This document shows positions 17,538 through 26,982 of a stretch of DNA of 64,000 bases, one piece after another. The DNA comes from Hasllibacter sp. MH4015 (lineage in GTDB: Bacteria > Pseudomonadota > Alphaproteobacteria > Rhodobacterales > Rhodobacteraceae), in assembly GCF_020177575.1 (NCBI RefSeq), contig NZ_JAHTBK010000001.1, forward strand, positions 3,426,001-3,490,000. The letters run 5' to 3'. Below the pieces are notes generated by a model, which was not told the origin of the DNA, made no database searches, and was given only the letters and a program-made list of their open reading frames with translations. The position numbers and the translations under genes were made by a program. Within the stretch, counting starts at the first letter, position 1; each line of letters begins with the position of its first letter.

Positions 17538-18451
17538 CCCCCCTGTTCCAATTCGACGGGATTTACACACCCGTTGTCACCCCGTTCCTTGCCGACGGCG
17601 GCGTCAATCGCGACGCCCTGGCCAATGTGATCGAATACCTGATCGGCGCGGGTGTGCATGGCCTGATTTCCGGCGGTTCGACGGGGGAGAATTATGCCCA
17701 AACCCTGGCCGAGCGGGTGGAGATCGCACGCTTCACCCATGACTGCGTCAAGGGCCGCGTTCCGCTGGTCATGGGCACCGGCGCGATGCTGACCGCTGAC
17801 TCCATCGCCTTGGCGGAGGCGGGCAAGGTCATCGGGGCTGATGCGATCCTCGTGGCGTCGCCGCCCTATGCCGTGCCGACCGACCGGGAAAATGCCCTCA
17901 ACGCCCTGGCCATCGACGCGGCGGCGGGTCTTCCGGTGATGCTTTACAATTACCCGCACCGCACCGGCACGATGATGGGGGAGGAATTCCTCACCCGTGT
18001 CGCTGGCAACCGGAATTTCTGCGGGATCAAGGAAAGCTCCGGCGACATCAACCGTCTGCATCTGCTGGCGACGGAGTATCCGCATTTCCAACTGGGCTGC
18101 GGGATGGATGACCAGGCGCTGGAGTTCTTCGCCTGGGGCGCGCCGTTCTGGGTCTGCGGCGGCTCCAACTTCCTGCCCGATGAACATGTCGCGCTTTACA
18201 ACGCGTGCGTCGTGCAAGCCGATTTCGCCAAGGGCCGTCGCATCATGTCGGCGATGATGCCGCTCATGCGGGTGTTGGAGCAGGGCGGCAAGTTCATCCA
18301 GACGATCAAGTACGGCGTGACCCTGAACGGCATTCCCGTGGAAGACGTGCGCACGCCGCTGGAGGGACTGGCAGCAGAGGATAAGCAGGCGCTGGAACAG
18401 GTGATAGCTGACCTGAAACGCGCCGTCGCGGGCATTGTGGCCGAGGGCTGA
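17534..18451 (+). CDS. Dihydrodipicolinate synthase-family lyase (not the lysine-pathway enzyme by context)
   Basis: TIM-barrel protein of 305 residues from the DapA/N-acetylneuraminate lyase family. The Schiff-base lysine is in CGIKESSGD, the proton-relay tyrosine in YNYPHRTG, and a GGSTGENYAQT loop replaces the usual GTTGE. It is translationally coupled to the GntR regulator and followed by a FAD-dependent amine/amino-acid oxidoreductase. That context points to breakdown of an amino acid such as hydroxyproline, where a DapA-like deaminase follows a D-amino-acid dehydrogenase, but the substrate is not shown by the sequence. Confidence 0.85.
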   Translation: MTPLFQFDGIYTPVVTPFLADGGVNRDALANVIEYLIGAGVHGLISGGSTGENYAQTLAERVEIARFTHDCVKGRVPLVMGTGAMLTADSIALAEAGKVIGADAILVASPPYAVPTDRENALNALAIDAAAGLPVMLYNYPHRTGTMMGEEFLTRVAGNRNFCGIKESSGDINRLHLLATEYPHFQLGCGMDDQALEFFAWGAPFWVCGGSNFLPDEHVALYNACVVQADFAKGRRIMSAMMPLMRVLEQGGKFIQTIKYGVTLNGIPVEDVRTPLEGLAAEDKQALEQVIADLKRAVAGIVAEG

Positions 18452-18543
18452 GGCATGGCGGCGAGACGCGATTTGCAATGCGCAGGGCGGATGTCGGTCG
18501 CGATCCCGTCGAACCTCGCCGGTTCCACGAGAGAGGTCGTGAC

Positions 18544-19872
18544 TTGACCCGGTACGTGGCGCGCAGATTGCCGCGGCTTGCAGGACCGGCGGCCTGGAAC
18601 GAGATCCTGGGCCCCGCCCCCGCCTACCCGCCGCTGGAGGGCGACATCACCGCCGAATTCGTCGTCGTGGGGGCCGGGTTCGCGGGTCTATCCGCCGCGC
18701 AACGCCTGACCCAATTGCGCCCGAACGCCCGGATCGTCCTTCTGGAGGCCACCCGGATTGCGGAGGGCGCGGCGGGGCGCAATTCGGGTTTCATGATTGA
18801 CCTGCCCCACGACCTGACCAGTGCCGATTACAAGGGCGCGGGCGACGATGCAGCCCGGATCGCGCTCAACCGACAGGCCATCGCCTTCGCGCGGGACGCC
18901 GTGGCGGAATACGGGATCAAGCCGGATTACTTTGATGAGGCGGGAAAGGTGAACGGCGCGGCCAGCCCGGCGGCGGAGGCCCATAATCAAAGCTACGCCG
19001 CGCATCTTGCGGGCTTGGGGGAAACCTTCGAACATCTAGACGCAAAAGCGATGCAGGACCTGACCGGCAGCGCCCATTACCATTCCGGCCTCTTCACGCC
19101 CGGCACGGTGATGCTGCAACCGGCGGGCTACATCCGTGGCCTTGCCGCCGGGTTGGCGCAATACGTGCAGGTCCATGAGCGGAGCCCCGTGATCTCCCTC
19201 AAGCGGCAGGGGAGTGGGTGGCAGGTACAGGTACCGGCGGGCACGATCTCCGCGCCGCGCGTCATTCTCGCCGTGAACGGGCACCTGGAAAGCTTCGGTT
19301 TCGCCAAGAACCGACTAATGCATGTGTTCCTCTATGCTTCGATGAGTTCCGTGCTTCCCGACGGCGCGATCGGTGGGGCTGCTCGGTGGGGTATCACGCC
19401 CTCCGATCCCATGGGCACCACGCTTCGCCGGATCGACACGGGGCAGGGCGGCAACCGGATCGTCACCCGAACCGTGGCCACGCTGCGCTCCGACATGAAG
19501 ATCACCACCAAGGACATCGCGCGCGCCACGGCGGTGCAGCGGAAAAAATTCGATGCGCGGTTTCCGGGCTTCGCCGGTCTGATGCCGGAATACGAATGGG
19601 CGGGCGGGCTCTGCCTGTCGCGCAACGGCGTCTCGGTGACCGGGGAAATCGACGCGGGCCTCTTCGCCGCCTGTGTGCAGAACGGCCTCGGCACCGTGCG
19701 CGGCACGATGACCGGCATTGCCGCCGCCGAAATGGCCTGTGGTGAAAGCACCGCTTTCACCCGCCATTGCGCCGCCGAGGACGCGCCGACCAGGTTGCCA
19801 CCGGCACCGATCCGCGACATCGGCGGCAACGCGGTCATCCGCTACAGGGAATGGAAGGCGCGGGCCGAATAG
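18544..19872 (+). CDS. FAD-dependent oxidoreductase (DAO/DadA-type)
   Basis: Flavoprotein of 442 residues with an N-terminal Rossmann motif (FVVVGAGFAGLSAAQRL), the EGAAGRNSGFMIDLPHDL segment of the amine-oxidase-like DAO family, and a C-terminal FAD contact (CVQNGLGTVRGTMTGIAAAEM). The family oxidises amino acids or polyamines such as glutamylputrescine. A TTG at 18544 with GAGAGG seven bases before it is the probable start; the frame upstream lacks a site. It is the third gene of the GntR-DapA-like operon and is followed by tRNA-Lys. Substrate unknown. Confidence 0.85.
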   Translation: MTRYVARRLPRLAGPAAWNEILGPAPAYPPLEGDITAEFVVVGAGFAGLSAAQRLTQLRPNARIVLLEATRIAEGAAGRNSGFMIDLPHDLTSADYKGAGDDAARIALNRQAIAFARDAVAEYGIKPDYFDEAGKVNGAASPAAEAHNQSYAAHLAGLGETFEHLDAKAMQDLTGSAHYHSGLFTPGTVMLQPAGYIRGLAAGLAQYVQVHERSPVISLKRQGSGWQVQVPAGTISAPRVILAVNGHLESFGFAKNRLMHVFLYASMSSVLPDGAIGGAARWGITPSDPMGTTLRRIDTGQGGNRIVTRTVATLRSDMKITTKDIARATAVQRKKFDARFPGFAGLMPEYEWAGGLCLSRNGVSVTGEIDAGLFAACVQNGLGTVRGTMTGIAAAEMACGESTAFTRHCAAEDAPTRLPPAPIRDIGGNAVIRYREWKARAE

Positions 19873-19905
19873 CGCGCGGGCCGGACCGTTCAGAGGCAGG
19901 AAAAA

Positions 19906-19981
19906 TGGTGAGCCCGACAGGATTCGAACCTGTGACCAATTGATTAAAAGTCAACTGCTCTACCAACTGAGCTACGGGCCC
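19906..19981 (-). tRNA. tRNA-Lys (TTT anticodon)
   Basis: A 76-base cloverleaf on the minus strand: acceptor GGGCCCG with CGGGCTC, D stem GCTC/GAGC, anticodon loop CTTTTAA (anticodon TTT), T stem ACAGG/CCTGT around TTCGAAT, discriminator A and encoded CCA. A run of T follows the 3' end. Confidence 0.96.
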
Positions 19982-20069
19982 ACTCAGGGATGCGTACCTA
20001 GGAGAGCGCTTTTGCCCCGTCAAGCGAAAATCCCGCTGGGGTCTTTGAAGATCGGGGACTTGCGCGTAT

Positions 20070-20918
20070 ATGCCCCGAATGCCCGCGAACACGCCCCATA
20101 CCCCTTTGCGCTTTGAGAAAATGCACGGCCTTGGCAACGACTTCGTTGTCATCGACGCGCGCGATGCGGCCCACGCGGTAACGCCTGCACTCGCGCGCGC
20201 CCTCGGGGACCGTCATCGCGGTGTGGGATTCGACCAGCTGGCCGTGATCGAGGCGGGCGAAGATACCGATTTGACCCTGACCTTCTGGAACGCCGATGGC
20301 TCGACCTCCGGTGCGTGCGGCAACGCCACCCGCTGCATCGCCCGGCGAGAGATGGAGCGGACGGGTGCATCCGCCGTGACCCTGCGGACCGAGCGGGGCG
20401 TATTGCATGCGATGGATGCGGGCAACGGGCGCACGTCCGTCAACATGGGGGCGCCGCAACTCGATTGGCAAAGCGTTCCGCTGAAAGGTGCCTGTGACAC
20501 GCTGAACCTGCCGATTGACGGCGCGCCAGTGGCGACGGGCATGGGCAACCCCCACTGCACCTTCTTCGTGGAAGATGCCGACGCGGTGAATCTCGCCACG
20601 CTCGGCGCGAAGTTCGAGCGTCACCCCCTGTTCCCCCAGCGCACCAACGTCCAGTTCGCCCACGTGATCGACACCGACCACCTGCGGATGCGGGTTTGGG
20701 AACGGGGGGTGGGCGTGACGCTGGCCTCCGGCTCCTCCTCCTGCGCGGTGGCGGTGGCGGCGGCGCGGCGGGGCCTGACCGGGCGCAAGGTGCGCCTGAC
20801 CCTCGATGGCGGTGACATCGCGGTGGAATGGCGCGACGATGGCGTCTGGATGACCGGGCCGACCGCCCATGTCTTCACCGCCGAGGTCAGCCCCGCCTTC
20901 CTGGAAGGTCTGTTGTGA
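20070..20918 (+). CDS. dapF: Diaminopimelate epimerase
   Basis: Protein of 282 residues that interconverts LL- and meso-diaminopimelate for lysine and peptidoglycan. The two catalytic cysteines are seen in [10 protein letters not shown] and in [15 protein letters not shown], and the family start [18 protein letters not shown] is intact. Either of two in-frame ATGs (20070 or 20079) could be used. Its stop overlaps the mtaB start by one base (TGATG), so the two form a pair. dapD and dapE are elsewhere in the window. Confidence 0.94.
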   Translation: MPRMPANTPHTPLRFEKMHGLGNDFVVIDARDAAHAVTPALARALGDRHRGVGFDQLAVIEAGEDTDLTLTFWNADGSTSGACGNATRCIARREMERTGASAVTLRTERGVLHAMDAGNGRTSVNMGAPQLDWQSVPLKGACDTLNLPIDGAPVATGMGNPHCTFFVEDADAVNLATLGAKFERHPLFPQRTNVQFAHVIDTDHLRMRVWERGVGVTLASGSSSCAVAVAAARRGLTGRKVRLTLDGGDIAVEWRDDGVWMTGPTAHVFTAEVSPAFLEGLL

Positions 20919-22177
20919 TGGACGCCAAGGCCCCGGTTTTCCATACGCTCGGCTGTCGCCTCAACGCCTACGAGACCGAAGCGATGCGAGAGATGACGTC
21001 CGCCGCCGGTCTGCAAGACGCGGTGATCGTGAACACCTGCGCCGTCACCGGGGAAGCCGTCCGCAAGGCCCGGCAGGAGATCCGCAAGCTCCGCCGCGAC
21101 AACCCCACCGCCAAGCTGATCGTCACCGGCTGCGCCGCCCAGACCGAGCCCCAGACGTTTCAGGCGATGGAGGAGGTCGACCTTGTCCTCGGCAATTCCG
21201 AGAAGATGGACCCGGCCATCTGGCGCGCCCTGCCCGCCGACTTCATCGGAGAGACGGAGAAGGTGCAGGTCAACGACATCATGTCGGTGCGCGAAACGGC
21301 GGAGCATCTGATCGACGGCTTCGGCACCCGGTCCCGCGCCTATGTGCAGGTGCAAAACGGCTGCGACCACCGCTGCACCTTCTGCATCATCCCTTACGGT
21401 CGCGGAAACTCCCGCTCGGTGCCTGCGGGCGTCGTGGTGGACCAGATCAAACGCCTCGTGGACCGTGGCTTCAATGAGGTCGTGCTGACCGGCGTCGACA
21501 TGACGTCGTGGGGTGCGGATCTTCCGGGTGCGCCGAAATTGGGTGATCTGGTGATGCGCATCCTCAAGCTAGTCCCGGACCTGCCGCGCCTGCGCATCTC
21601 CTCCATCGACTCGATCGAAGTGGACGAGAACCTGATGCAGGCCATCGCGACCGAGCCGCGGCTGATGCCGCACCTGCACCTGAGCCTGCAACATGGCGAC
21701 GACCTGATCCTCAAGCGCATGAAACGCCGCCACCTGCGCGATGACGCGATCCGCTTTTGCGAAGACGCCCGCCGCCTTCGGCCCGACATCACCTTCGGCG
21801 CCGACATCATCGCCGGTTTCCCGACGGAGACCGAGGCGCATTTCGCCAATTCGCTCAAGCTGGTGCGCGAATGTGATCTGACATGGCTGCATGTCTTCCC
21901 CTACAGCCCGCGCAAAGGCACACCGGCCGCGCGCATGCCCCAGGTGCCTGGCCCCGACATCAAGGATCGTGCGCGGCGGTTGCGCGACCTGGGCGCGGCG
22001 CAGGTTGCCGCGCACCTGTCCAAACAGATAGGGCAATTGCACAACATCCTGATGGAAAACCCCCGCATGGGCCGGACGGAGCAATTCACCGAGGTTGCAT
22101 TCCAGCAGGATCAACCGGAAGGGCAGATCATCTGCGCGCGCATAGGCGGACACGATGGACGGCAATTACGGGTCTGA
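20918..22177 (+). CDS. mtaB: tRNA threonylcarbamoyladenosine methylthiotransferase MtaB
   Basis: Radical-SAM methylthiotransferase of 419 residues that turns t6A37 into ms2t6A37 in tRNA. The N-terminal UPF0004 domain has cysteines in TLGCRLN, NTCAVT and TGCAAQ for the second cluster; the radical-SAM motif CDHRCTFC starts at about residue 149. MtaB rather than MiaB or RimO is favoured by TLGCRLNAYETEAM and the absence of a clear TRAM tail. Coupled to dapF by a one-base overlap. Confidence 0.92.
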   Translation: MDAKAPVFHTLGCRLNAYETEAMREMTSAAGLQDAVIVNTCAVTGEAVRKARQEIRKLRRDNPTAKLIVTGCAAQTEPQTFQAMEEVDLVLGNSEKMDPAIWRALPADFIGETEKVQVNDIMSVRETAEHLIDGFGTRSRAYVQVQNGCDHRCTFCIIPYGRGNSRSVPAGVVVDQIKRLVDRGFNEVVLTGVDMTSWGADLPGAPKLGDLVMRILKLVPDLPRLRISSIDSIEVDENLMQAIATEPRLMPHLHLSLQHGDDLILKRMKRRHLRDDAIRFCEDARRLRPDITFGADIIAGFPTETEAHFANSLKLVRECDLTWLHVFPYSPRKGTPAARMPQVPGPDIKDRARRLRDLGAAQVAAHLSKQIGQLHNILMENPRMGRTEQFTEVAFQQDQPEGQIICARIGGHDGRQLRV

Positions 22178-22210
22178 TCGGCGCGCGTCGTTCAACATTA
22201 GTGAGTAACG

Positions 22211-22864
22211 ATGCATCCAAATCCAGCGTTTCGAAAAGAACCGGACTTCCTGAACCTCACCCTGTGCCGAAAGCGTGGGTTCGGAATGTTGTGTTTGAAT
22301 GCCGACCCGGCCCCCTTGATCAGCCACGTGCCGTTCTTCCTCGACGAAGCCGGGCAGGTGGCGGAGTTGCACCTCGTCCGCTCCAATCCGATTGCGCGCC
22401 ATGTCACGCAAGCGACGCCCGCCGTGATCGTGGTCAACGGGCCGGACGGCTATGTCTCGCCCGATTGGTATGACATGCCCGATCAGGTGCCGACCTGGAA
22501 TTACGTCGCCGTGCACCTGCGCGGCGTGCTGCATCCGATGGACGAGGGCCTGATGCGTAAACATCTGGACCGCCTCTCGGGCCATTTCGAGGGGCGGCTG
22601 GCGCCCAAGCTGCCCTGGACCACGGACAAGATGTCCGACACTGCCTTGGAGCGGATGATGCGGCAGATCCTGCCCTTCCGGTTCGAGGTGACACAGGTCG
22701 ATGGCACGTGGAAACTGAACCAGAACAAACCCGATGCCGCGCGGGAAGGCGCGGCGGAGGCGATCCGGCAAAGCCCCATCGGCCATGAACTCGAAACCCT
22801 GAGCGCATTGATGACCGGGGGCGTGCCGTCGATAGACAAGGGCACGCCGCTTACCTACATCTAG
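22211..22864 (+). CDS. PaiB-family FMN-binding protein
   Basis: Protein of 217 residues resembling the FMN-binding split-barrel PaiB family (Bacillus PaiB is a negative regulator of sporulation and protease genes). Family features are the NPAFR start, SHVPFFLDEAG, HLVRSNPIARH, and GYVSPDWYDMPDQVPTWNYVAVHLRG. In proteobacteria the role is unknown and may be enzymatic rather than regulatory. It stands alone, 33 bases after mtaB. Confidence 0.82.
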   Translation: MHPNPAFRKEPDFLNLTLCRKRGFGMLCLNADPAPLISHVPFFLDEAGQVAELHLVRSNPIARHVTQATPAVIVVNGPDGYVSPDWYDMPDQVPTWNYVAVHLRGVLHPMDEGLMRKHLDRLSGHFEGRLAPKLPWTTDKMSDTALERMMRQILPFRFEVTQVDGTWKLNQNKPDAAREGAAEAIRQSPIGHELETLSALMTGGVPSIDKGTPLTYI

Positions 22865-22896
22865 GGAAACGCCTCCTTTGTGAAAGGACGACCCCG

Positions 22897-23178
22897 ATGG
22901 CCCTGCAAATTCCCCCGATGGCGTTCCTCGCCCTCAAATACGGCGCCGTGGCTGCCGCCGGCTTCACCGCGGCGCGCCTTGCCCCGCGCGGACGGTTCCC
23001 ACAGGCCGTGGAGGCCGAGATGGACGCGACCCCGAACGGGCTCCGCTTTCGCAAGGCACACGGTCAGCTTTCGGCGGCCGGCCGGATCACGCGCGATTGG
23101 CGTGCCGGGCGGTTCGGACCGAAATTCCGGATCGACGGCACGGCGCTGGCGCGTCTCAGGATAAGGCGTCTGACATGA
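22897..23178 (+). CDS. Small protein of unknown function
   Basis: Protein of 93 residues with a single weakly hydrophobic N-terminal stretch (PMAFLALKYGAVAAAGFTAARL) and a basic C-terminal half. AAAGGA lies upstream of the ATG. Its stop overlaps the glutathione-transferase start by four bases, so it is the first gene of a GST-GNAT operon. I recognise no family. Confidence 0.65.
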   Translation: MALQIPPMAFLALKYGAVAAAGFTAARLAPRGRFPQAVEAEMDATPNGLRFRKAHGQLSAAGRITRDWRAGRFGPKFRIDGTALARLRIRRLT

Positions 23179-23777
23179 TGGAACTCCTCGGCTCTCCGGC
23201 ATCCCCCTTCGTGCGCAAGGCCCGCATCGCGTTGGCGGAGGCACGCATCACCGACATCCCGTTCGTGGAGGTCGCGGCCTCCCCCATGGGGGGTGACGAC
23301 ACGATCAACGCGGCCAATCCCCTGGGCAAGATCCCGGCCCTGCGCCGCGATGACGGCCCGACGATCTATGACAGCAACGTGGTGTGCCGGTTCCTCGACG
23401 ATCGGGCCGATGCAGGTCTGTATCCGAAGGCGCGGCTTTGGGAAGTCCTGACGCTGGAGGCGACGGGCGACGGCATCATGGAGGCCGCGGTCGGCATGAT
23501 CTACGAGAAGCGGTTCCGCCCCGAGGACAAACATTGGCAGCCCTGGTTCGACGGACAATGGGCCAAGATCAACCGTGCGCTCGACGTGCTCGGGCGGCAA
23601 TGGATGAGCCACCTTTATGGACCCGTCGATATGGGGCAGGTCAGCGTCGCCTGCGCCCTGGGCTATCTGGATTTCCGCTTCCCGGACGACGATTGGCGCA
23701 CCGGCCGCGACGGCCTTTCGGCATGGTACAAGACCTTCGCGGAGCGTCCCTCCATGGTGGAGACAGCGCCGGAGTGA
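23175..23777 (+). CDS. Glutathione S-transferase family protein
   Basis: Protein of 200 residues with an N-terminal thioredoxin-like domain (ELLGSPASPFVRKARIALAE, then NPLGKIPAL and a DSNVVCRFLDD glutathione-contact segment) and an alpha-helical C-terminal domain. The SPF-VRKAR pattern suggests a bacterial GST with a serine or cysteine-free active site near the start. Two tandem ATGs (23175 and 23178) are possible. It sits between a small unknown gene and an acetyltransferase gene, overlapping both. Confidence 0.87.
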   Translation: MMELLGSPASPFVRKARIALAEARITDIPFVEVAASPMGGDDTINAANPLGKIPALRRDDGPTIYDSNVVCRFLDDRADAGLYPKARLWEVLTLEATGDGIMEAAVGMIYEKRFRPEDKHWQPWFDGQWAKINRALDVLGRQWMSHLYGPVDMGQVSVACALGYLDFRFPDDDWRTGRDGLSAWYKTFAERPSMVETAPE

Positions 23778-24199
23778 GGATTGGACGCGCCGAAGACGAC
23801 GCCGCGCGGCAGGCCTGTTTCGACATCCGCCGCGCCGTCTTCATCGAAGAACAGCGAATCCCGGAAGGTGAGGAATGGGACGCCCACGATGCGACCTGTA
23901 TCCACTACCTTGCCGAGGATGCGACAGGCCCTGTCGGCACTGCACGGCTGATCGCGAAGGGGCAACGTGCCAAGATCGGGCGCGTGGCCGTCATGCCCTC
24001 CCATCGCGGCACCGGCCTCGGCGCGCAGATCATGCAGGCCGTGATGGACGACGCGAAAGCCCACGGCTTCGCCCGGGCGGAGCTGGAGGCGCAGGTTTAC
24101 GCAATCGCCTTCTATGAGCGCCTCGGGTTCGTGGCCGAGGGGCCGGATTTCGACGATGGGTCCGGCATCATGCATCGGGTCATGCGCGCAGAGCTGTAG
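23774..24199 (+). CDS. GNAT-family N-acetyltransferase
   Basis: Acetyltransferase of 141 residues in the ElaA/YjcF-like group: CFDIRRAVFIEEQRIPEGEEWD at the start, the acetyl-CoA loop RVAVMPSHRGTGLGAQIM, and a C-terminal AFYERLGFVAEG. The start is the GTG at 23774, which overlaps the GST stop by four bases. The substrate is unknown. Confidence 0.86.
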   Translation: MRIGRAEDDAARQACFDIRRAVFIEEQRIPEGEEWDAHDATCIHYLAEDATGPVGTARLIAKGQRAKIGRVAVMPSHRGTGLGAQIMQAVMDDAKAHGFARAELEAQVYAIAFYERLGFVAEGPDFDDGSGIMHRVMRAEL

Positions 24200-24249
24200 T
24201 CATCTCCACGTGTTCGCGATATGTTCTTTCTGAAACAGAAGGAATCGCC

Positions 24250-24798
24250 ATGCCGCTTGGCCGGAAACTGAATGGAACGCTGCGCGCCTTTATCGAACGT
24301 CAGCAGGTGTTCTTTGTCGCGACCGCCGCGCCGACCGGGCGGGTGAACGTGTCGCCCAAAGGGGCGGACAGCCTTCGCATCCTCAGTGACACCCACGTCC
24401 AATGGCTGAACCTGTCGGGCAGCGGGAACGAGACGGCGGGCCATCTGCGCCAATCGAACCGCATGACGCTGATGTTCTGCGCGTTTGAAGGGGATGCCCT
24501 GATCCTGCGCCTCTATGGAACGGCCAGCGTCCTGCACCCGCGCGACGCGGGGTGGGAGGACGCGGCGGCGCGGTTCCCCAAGATGGCGGGCACGCGGCAG
24601 ATCTTCGATATGCAGATCGCATCCATCAACATGTCCTGCGGGTCCGGCGTGCCGTTCATGGACTATCAGGGCGACCGCTCGGCCAAGGAAATGATCCCGT
24701 ATTTCGAGGACCTGGGGCCGGACGGAACGGATGCATTCTGGCGTCGGAAGAACGTTGAGACCATCGATGGCCATCCCACGGGCCTGTTTGAGGATTAG
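24250..24798 (+). CDS. Pyridoxamine-phosphate-oxidase-like FMN protein
   Basis: Protein of 182 residues with the flavin split-barrel pattern of PNPOx-like proteins (QVFFVATAAPTGRVNVSPKG, VQWLNLSGSGNETAGHL, MTLMFCAFEG). It is not true PdxH and may be an FMN or F420-type oxidoreductase of unknown substrate. AGAAGGAA precedes the ATG. Stand-alone gene ahead of the petABC promoter region. Confidence 0.78.
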   Translation: MPLGRKLNGTLRAFIERQQVFFVATAAPTGRVNVSPKGADSLRILSDTHVQWLNLSGSGNETAGHLRQSNRMTLMFCAFEGDALILRLYGTASVLHPRDAGWEDAAARFPKMAGTRQIFDMQIASINMSCGSGVPFMDYQGDRSAKEMIPYFEDLGPDGTDAFWRRKNVETIDGHPTGLFED

Positions 24799-25029
24799 GG
24801 CGCGGAGTTAATCCAGACGGGTCCCCTGGGTGCCGGTTTCGGGCTGCAGACATTGACGGGCGCGGATTCTGCGACATTTCGGCCAACATGCGCGTGTTTG
24901 TCCGCTGGACGCCTATACTGTCTGTCAGTAACACAAGCGCTAGCTTGGCGACCCAGAGATTCCTTCGCCAACGGAGCAGGTTTCCAGGTCCAAAGACGTT
25001 TGGACCCAGAGAGAAAGGACACAGAGCTC

Positions 25030-25605
25030 GTGTCAGATACGCATGATCAGTCCGGCGACCGCCGGGACTTTCTGTACTACGCCACCGCCGGCACCGGTGT
25101 TGTCGTTGCAGGCGCGGCTGCATGGCCGCTTGTGAATTCCATGAATCCCTCCGCCGACGTGCAGGCCGCCAGCCAGTTGCGCGTTGACGTGGGCGGTGTC
25201 GATCCCGGCACCCAACTGACGGTTCTGTTCCTCGGCAAGCCGATCTTCATCCGCCGCCGCACGGAGGAAGAGATCGAAGCCGCCCGTGCGGTCGAGATGA
25301 GCGAGCTTGTCGATACCGATGCGCGTAACGCCAATGCCGAAGGTGAAGACGCGGCCGACATCAACCGCTCATTGCCCACCCCCGATGGGGAAAACACCGG
25401 CGAATGGCTCGTGATGCAGGGTGTGTGTACGCATCTTGGTTGCGTTCCCATTGGCGAAGGTGCGGGCGATTTCGGCGGCTGGTTCTGCCCCTGCCACGGC
25501 TCGCACTACGACACCGCCGGCCGCATCCGTCGCGGGCCCGCGCCCGAGAACCTGCCGATCCCCGCGGCAGAGTTCATCGACGAAACAACAATCCTGCTCG
25601 GTTAA
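25030..25605 (+). CDS. petA: Rieske iron-sulfur subunit of the cytochrome bc1 complex
   Basis: Protein of 191 residues, the normal length. A twin-arginine-type N-terminus ([15 protein letters not shown]) leads into one membrane helix, and the periplasmic Rieske domain has the [2Fe-2S] ligands CTHLGC and CPCHGS. It passes electrons from ubiquinol to cytochrome c1. The start is a GTG at 25030, which places the RRDFL motif where it is in Rhodobacter FbcF. First gene of petABC; 231 bases before it hold the promoter but no gene. Confidence 0.96.
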   Translation: MSDTHDQSGDRRDFLYYATAGTGVVVAGAAAWPLVNSMNPSADVQAASQLRVDVGGVDPGTQLTVLFLGKPIFIRRRTEEEIEAARAVEMSELVDTDARNANAEGEDAADINRSLPTPDGENTGEWLVMQGVCTHLGCVPIGEGAGDFGGWFCPCHGSHYDTAGRIRRGPAPENLPIPAAEFIDETTILLG

Positions 25606-25618
25606 GGGAGAGATACGC

Positions 25619-26968
25619 ATGTCCGGAATTCCCCACGACCATTACGAACCGAATTCGCGCGGCGAAAAGTGGCTCCACCGCCGCCTACCGATCGTCGGTT
25701 TGATGTATGACACACTGATGATCCCCACGCCCAAGAACCTGAACTGGATGTGGATCTTCGGTATCGTGCTCGTCTTCTGCCTGGTGATGCAGATCATCAC
25801 CGGCGTTCTTCTGGTGATGCACTACACGCCCCATGTCGACATGGCCTTCGCGTCGGTCGAACACATCATGCGCAACGTGAACGGGGGATGGGCGATCCGC
25901 TACATCCACCAAAACGGGGCATCGCTGTTCTTCATCGCGGTCTACCTGCACATCTTCCGCGGCCTTTACTACGGCTCTTACAAGGCGCCGCGAGAGGTCA
26001 CGTGGATTATCGGTATGCTGATCTATGTGCTGATGATGGGCACCGCGTTCATGGGCTACGTCCTGCCCTGGGGTCAGATGTCCTTCTGGGGCGCGACCGT
26101 GATCACCGGCCTCTTCGGTGCCATCCCGTTCATTGGGGAAAGCATCCAGACCTGGCTTCTGGGTGGACCGGCCGTGGACAACGCCACGCTGAATCGCTTC
26201 CTCAGCCTGCACTATCTGCTGCCCTTCGTGATCCTGGGCCTCGTGATCGTGCATGTCTGGGCGTTCCACACCACGGGCAACAACAACCCCACCGGTGTCG
26301 AAGTGCGCCGCACCTCGAAGAAAGAGGCGGAGGCAGACACGCTGCCCTTCTGGCCCTACTTCGTGATCAAGGACCTGTTCGCTCTGGCCGTGATCCTCGT
26401 GATCTTCTTCGCCATCGTGGGCTTCATGCCGAACTACCTCGGCCACCCCGACAACTATATCGAGGCGAACCCGCTGGCGACGCCCGCGCATATCGTGCCC
26501 GAATGGTACTTCCTGCCGTTCTACGCGATCCTGCGCGCCTTCGATAACGAGGTCTGGGTCGTGATCGCCGCCAATTGGCTGACCGGCGGGATCGTCGACG
26601 CCGCCTTCTTCGGCGTGGTCGCGATGTTCGGCGCGATCGTCGTGATGGCGCTGGCCCCGTGGCTCGACACCTCTTCGGTCCGTTCCGGTCGCTATCGCCC
26701 GATGTTCAAGTGGTGGTTCTGGGTCTTCGTGGTGAACTTCATCATGCTGACCTGGGTGGGCGCCCGCCCGGCGGAGGGGATATATCCCTATATCTCGCTG
26801 ATCGGTGCCGCGTACTGGTTTGCGTATTTCCTCGTGATCCTCCCGCTTCTGGGCGTGATCGAGAAACCGCTGCCGCAGCCCGAGACGATCGAGGAAGATT
26901 TCCGCGAAAACATGGCCAAGCACGTCGGGGGCACCAAGACCCTCGGTGCCGAAACCCCGGCAGAATGA
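25619..26968 (+). CDS. petB: Cytochrome b of the bc1 complex
   Basis: Membrane protein of 449 residues, full-length bc1-type cytochrome b. Quinol-site and heme features are seen, such as [42 protein letters not shown], a [13 protein letters not shown] segment near the Qo site, and histidines on two helices. GGGAGA lies just before the ATG at 25619. It sits 13 bases after petA, and its stop is next to the petC ribosome site. Confidence 0.97.
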   Translation: MSGIPHDHYEPNSRGEKWLHRRLPIVGLMYDTLMIPTPKNLNWMWIFGIVLVFCLVMQIITGVLLVMHYTPHVDMAFASVEHIMRNVNGGWAIRYIHQNGASLFFIAVYLHIFRGLYYGSYKAPREVTWIIGMLIYVLMMGTAFMGYVLPWGQMSFWGATVITGLFGAIPFIGESIQTWLLGGPAVDNATLNRFLSLHYLLPFVILGLVIVHVWAFHTTGNNNPTGVEVRRTSKKEAEADTLPFWPYFVIKDLFALAVILVIFFAIVGFMPNYLGHPDNYIEANPLATPAHIVPEWYFLPFYAILRAFDNEVWVVIAANWLTGGIVDAAFFGVVAMFGAIVVMALAPWLDTSSVRSGRYRPMFKWWFWVFVVNFIMLTWVGARPAEGIYPYISLIGAAYWFAYFLVILPLLGVIEKPLPQPETIEEDFRENMAKHVGGTKTLGAETPAE

Positions 26969-26982
26969 GAGAGGAGCTGACG

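Noticed and set aside
25685-26923. A 412-codon minus-strand frame inside petB
   Set aside because: Antisense to cytochrome b; composition dominated by His, Asp and Arg without any motif.
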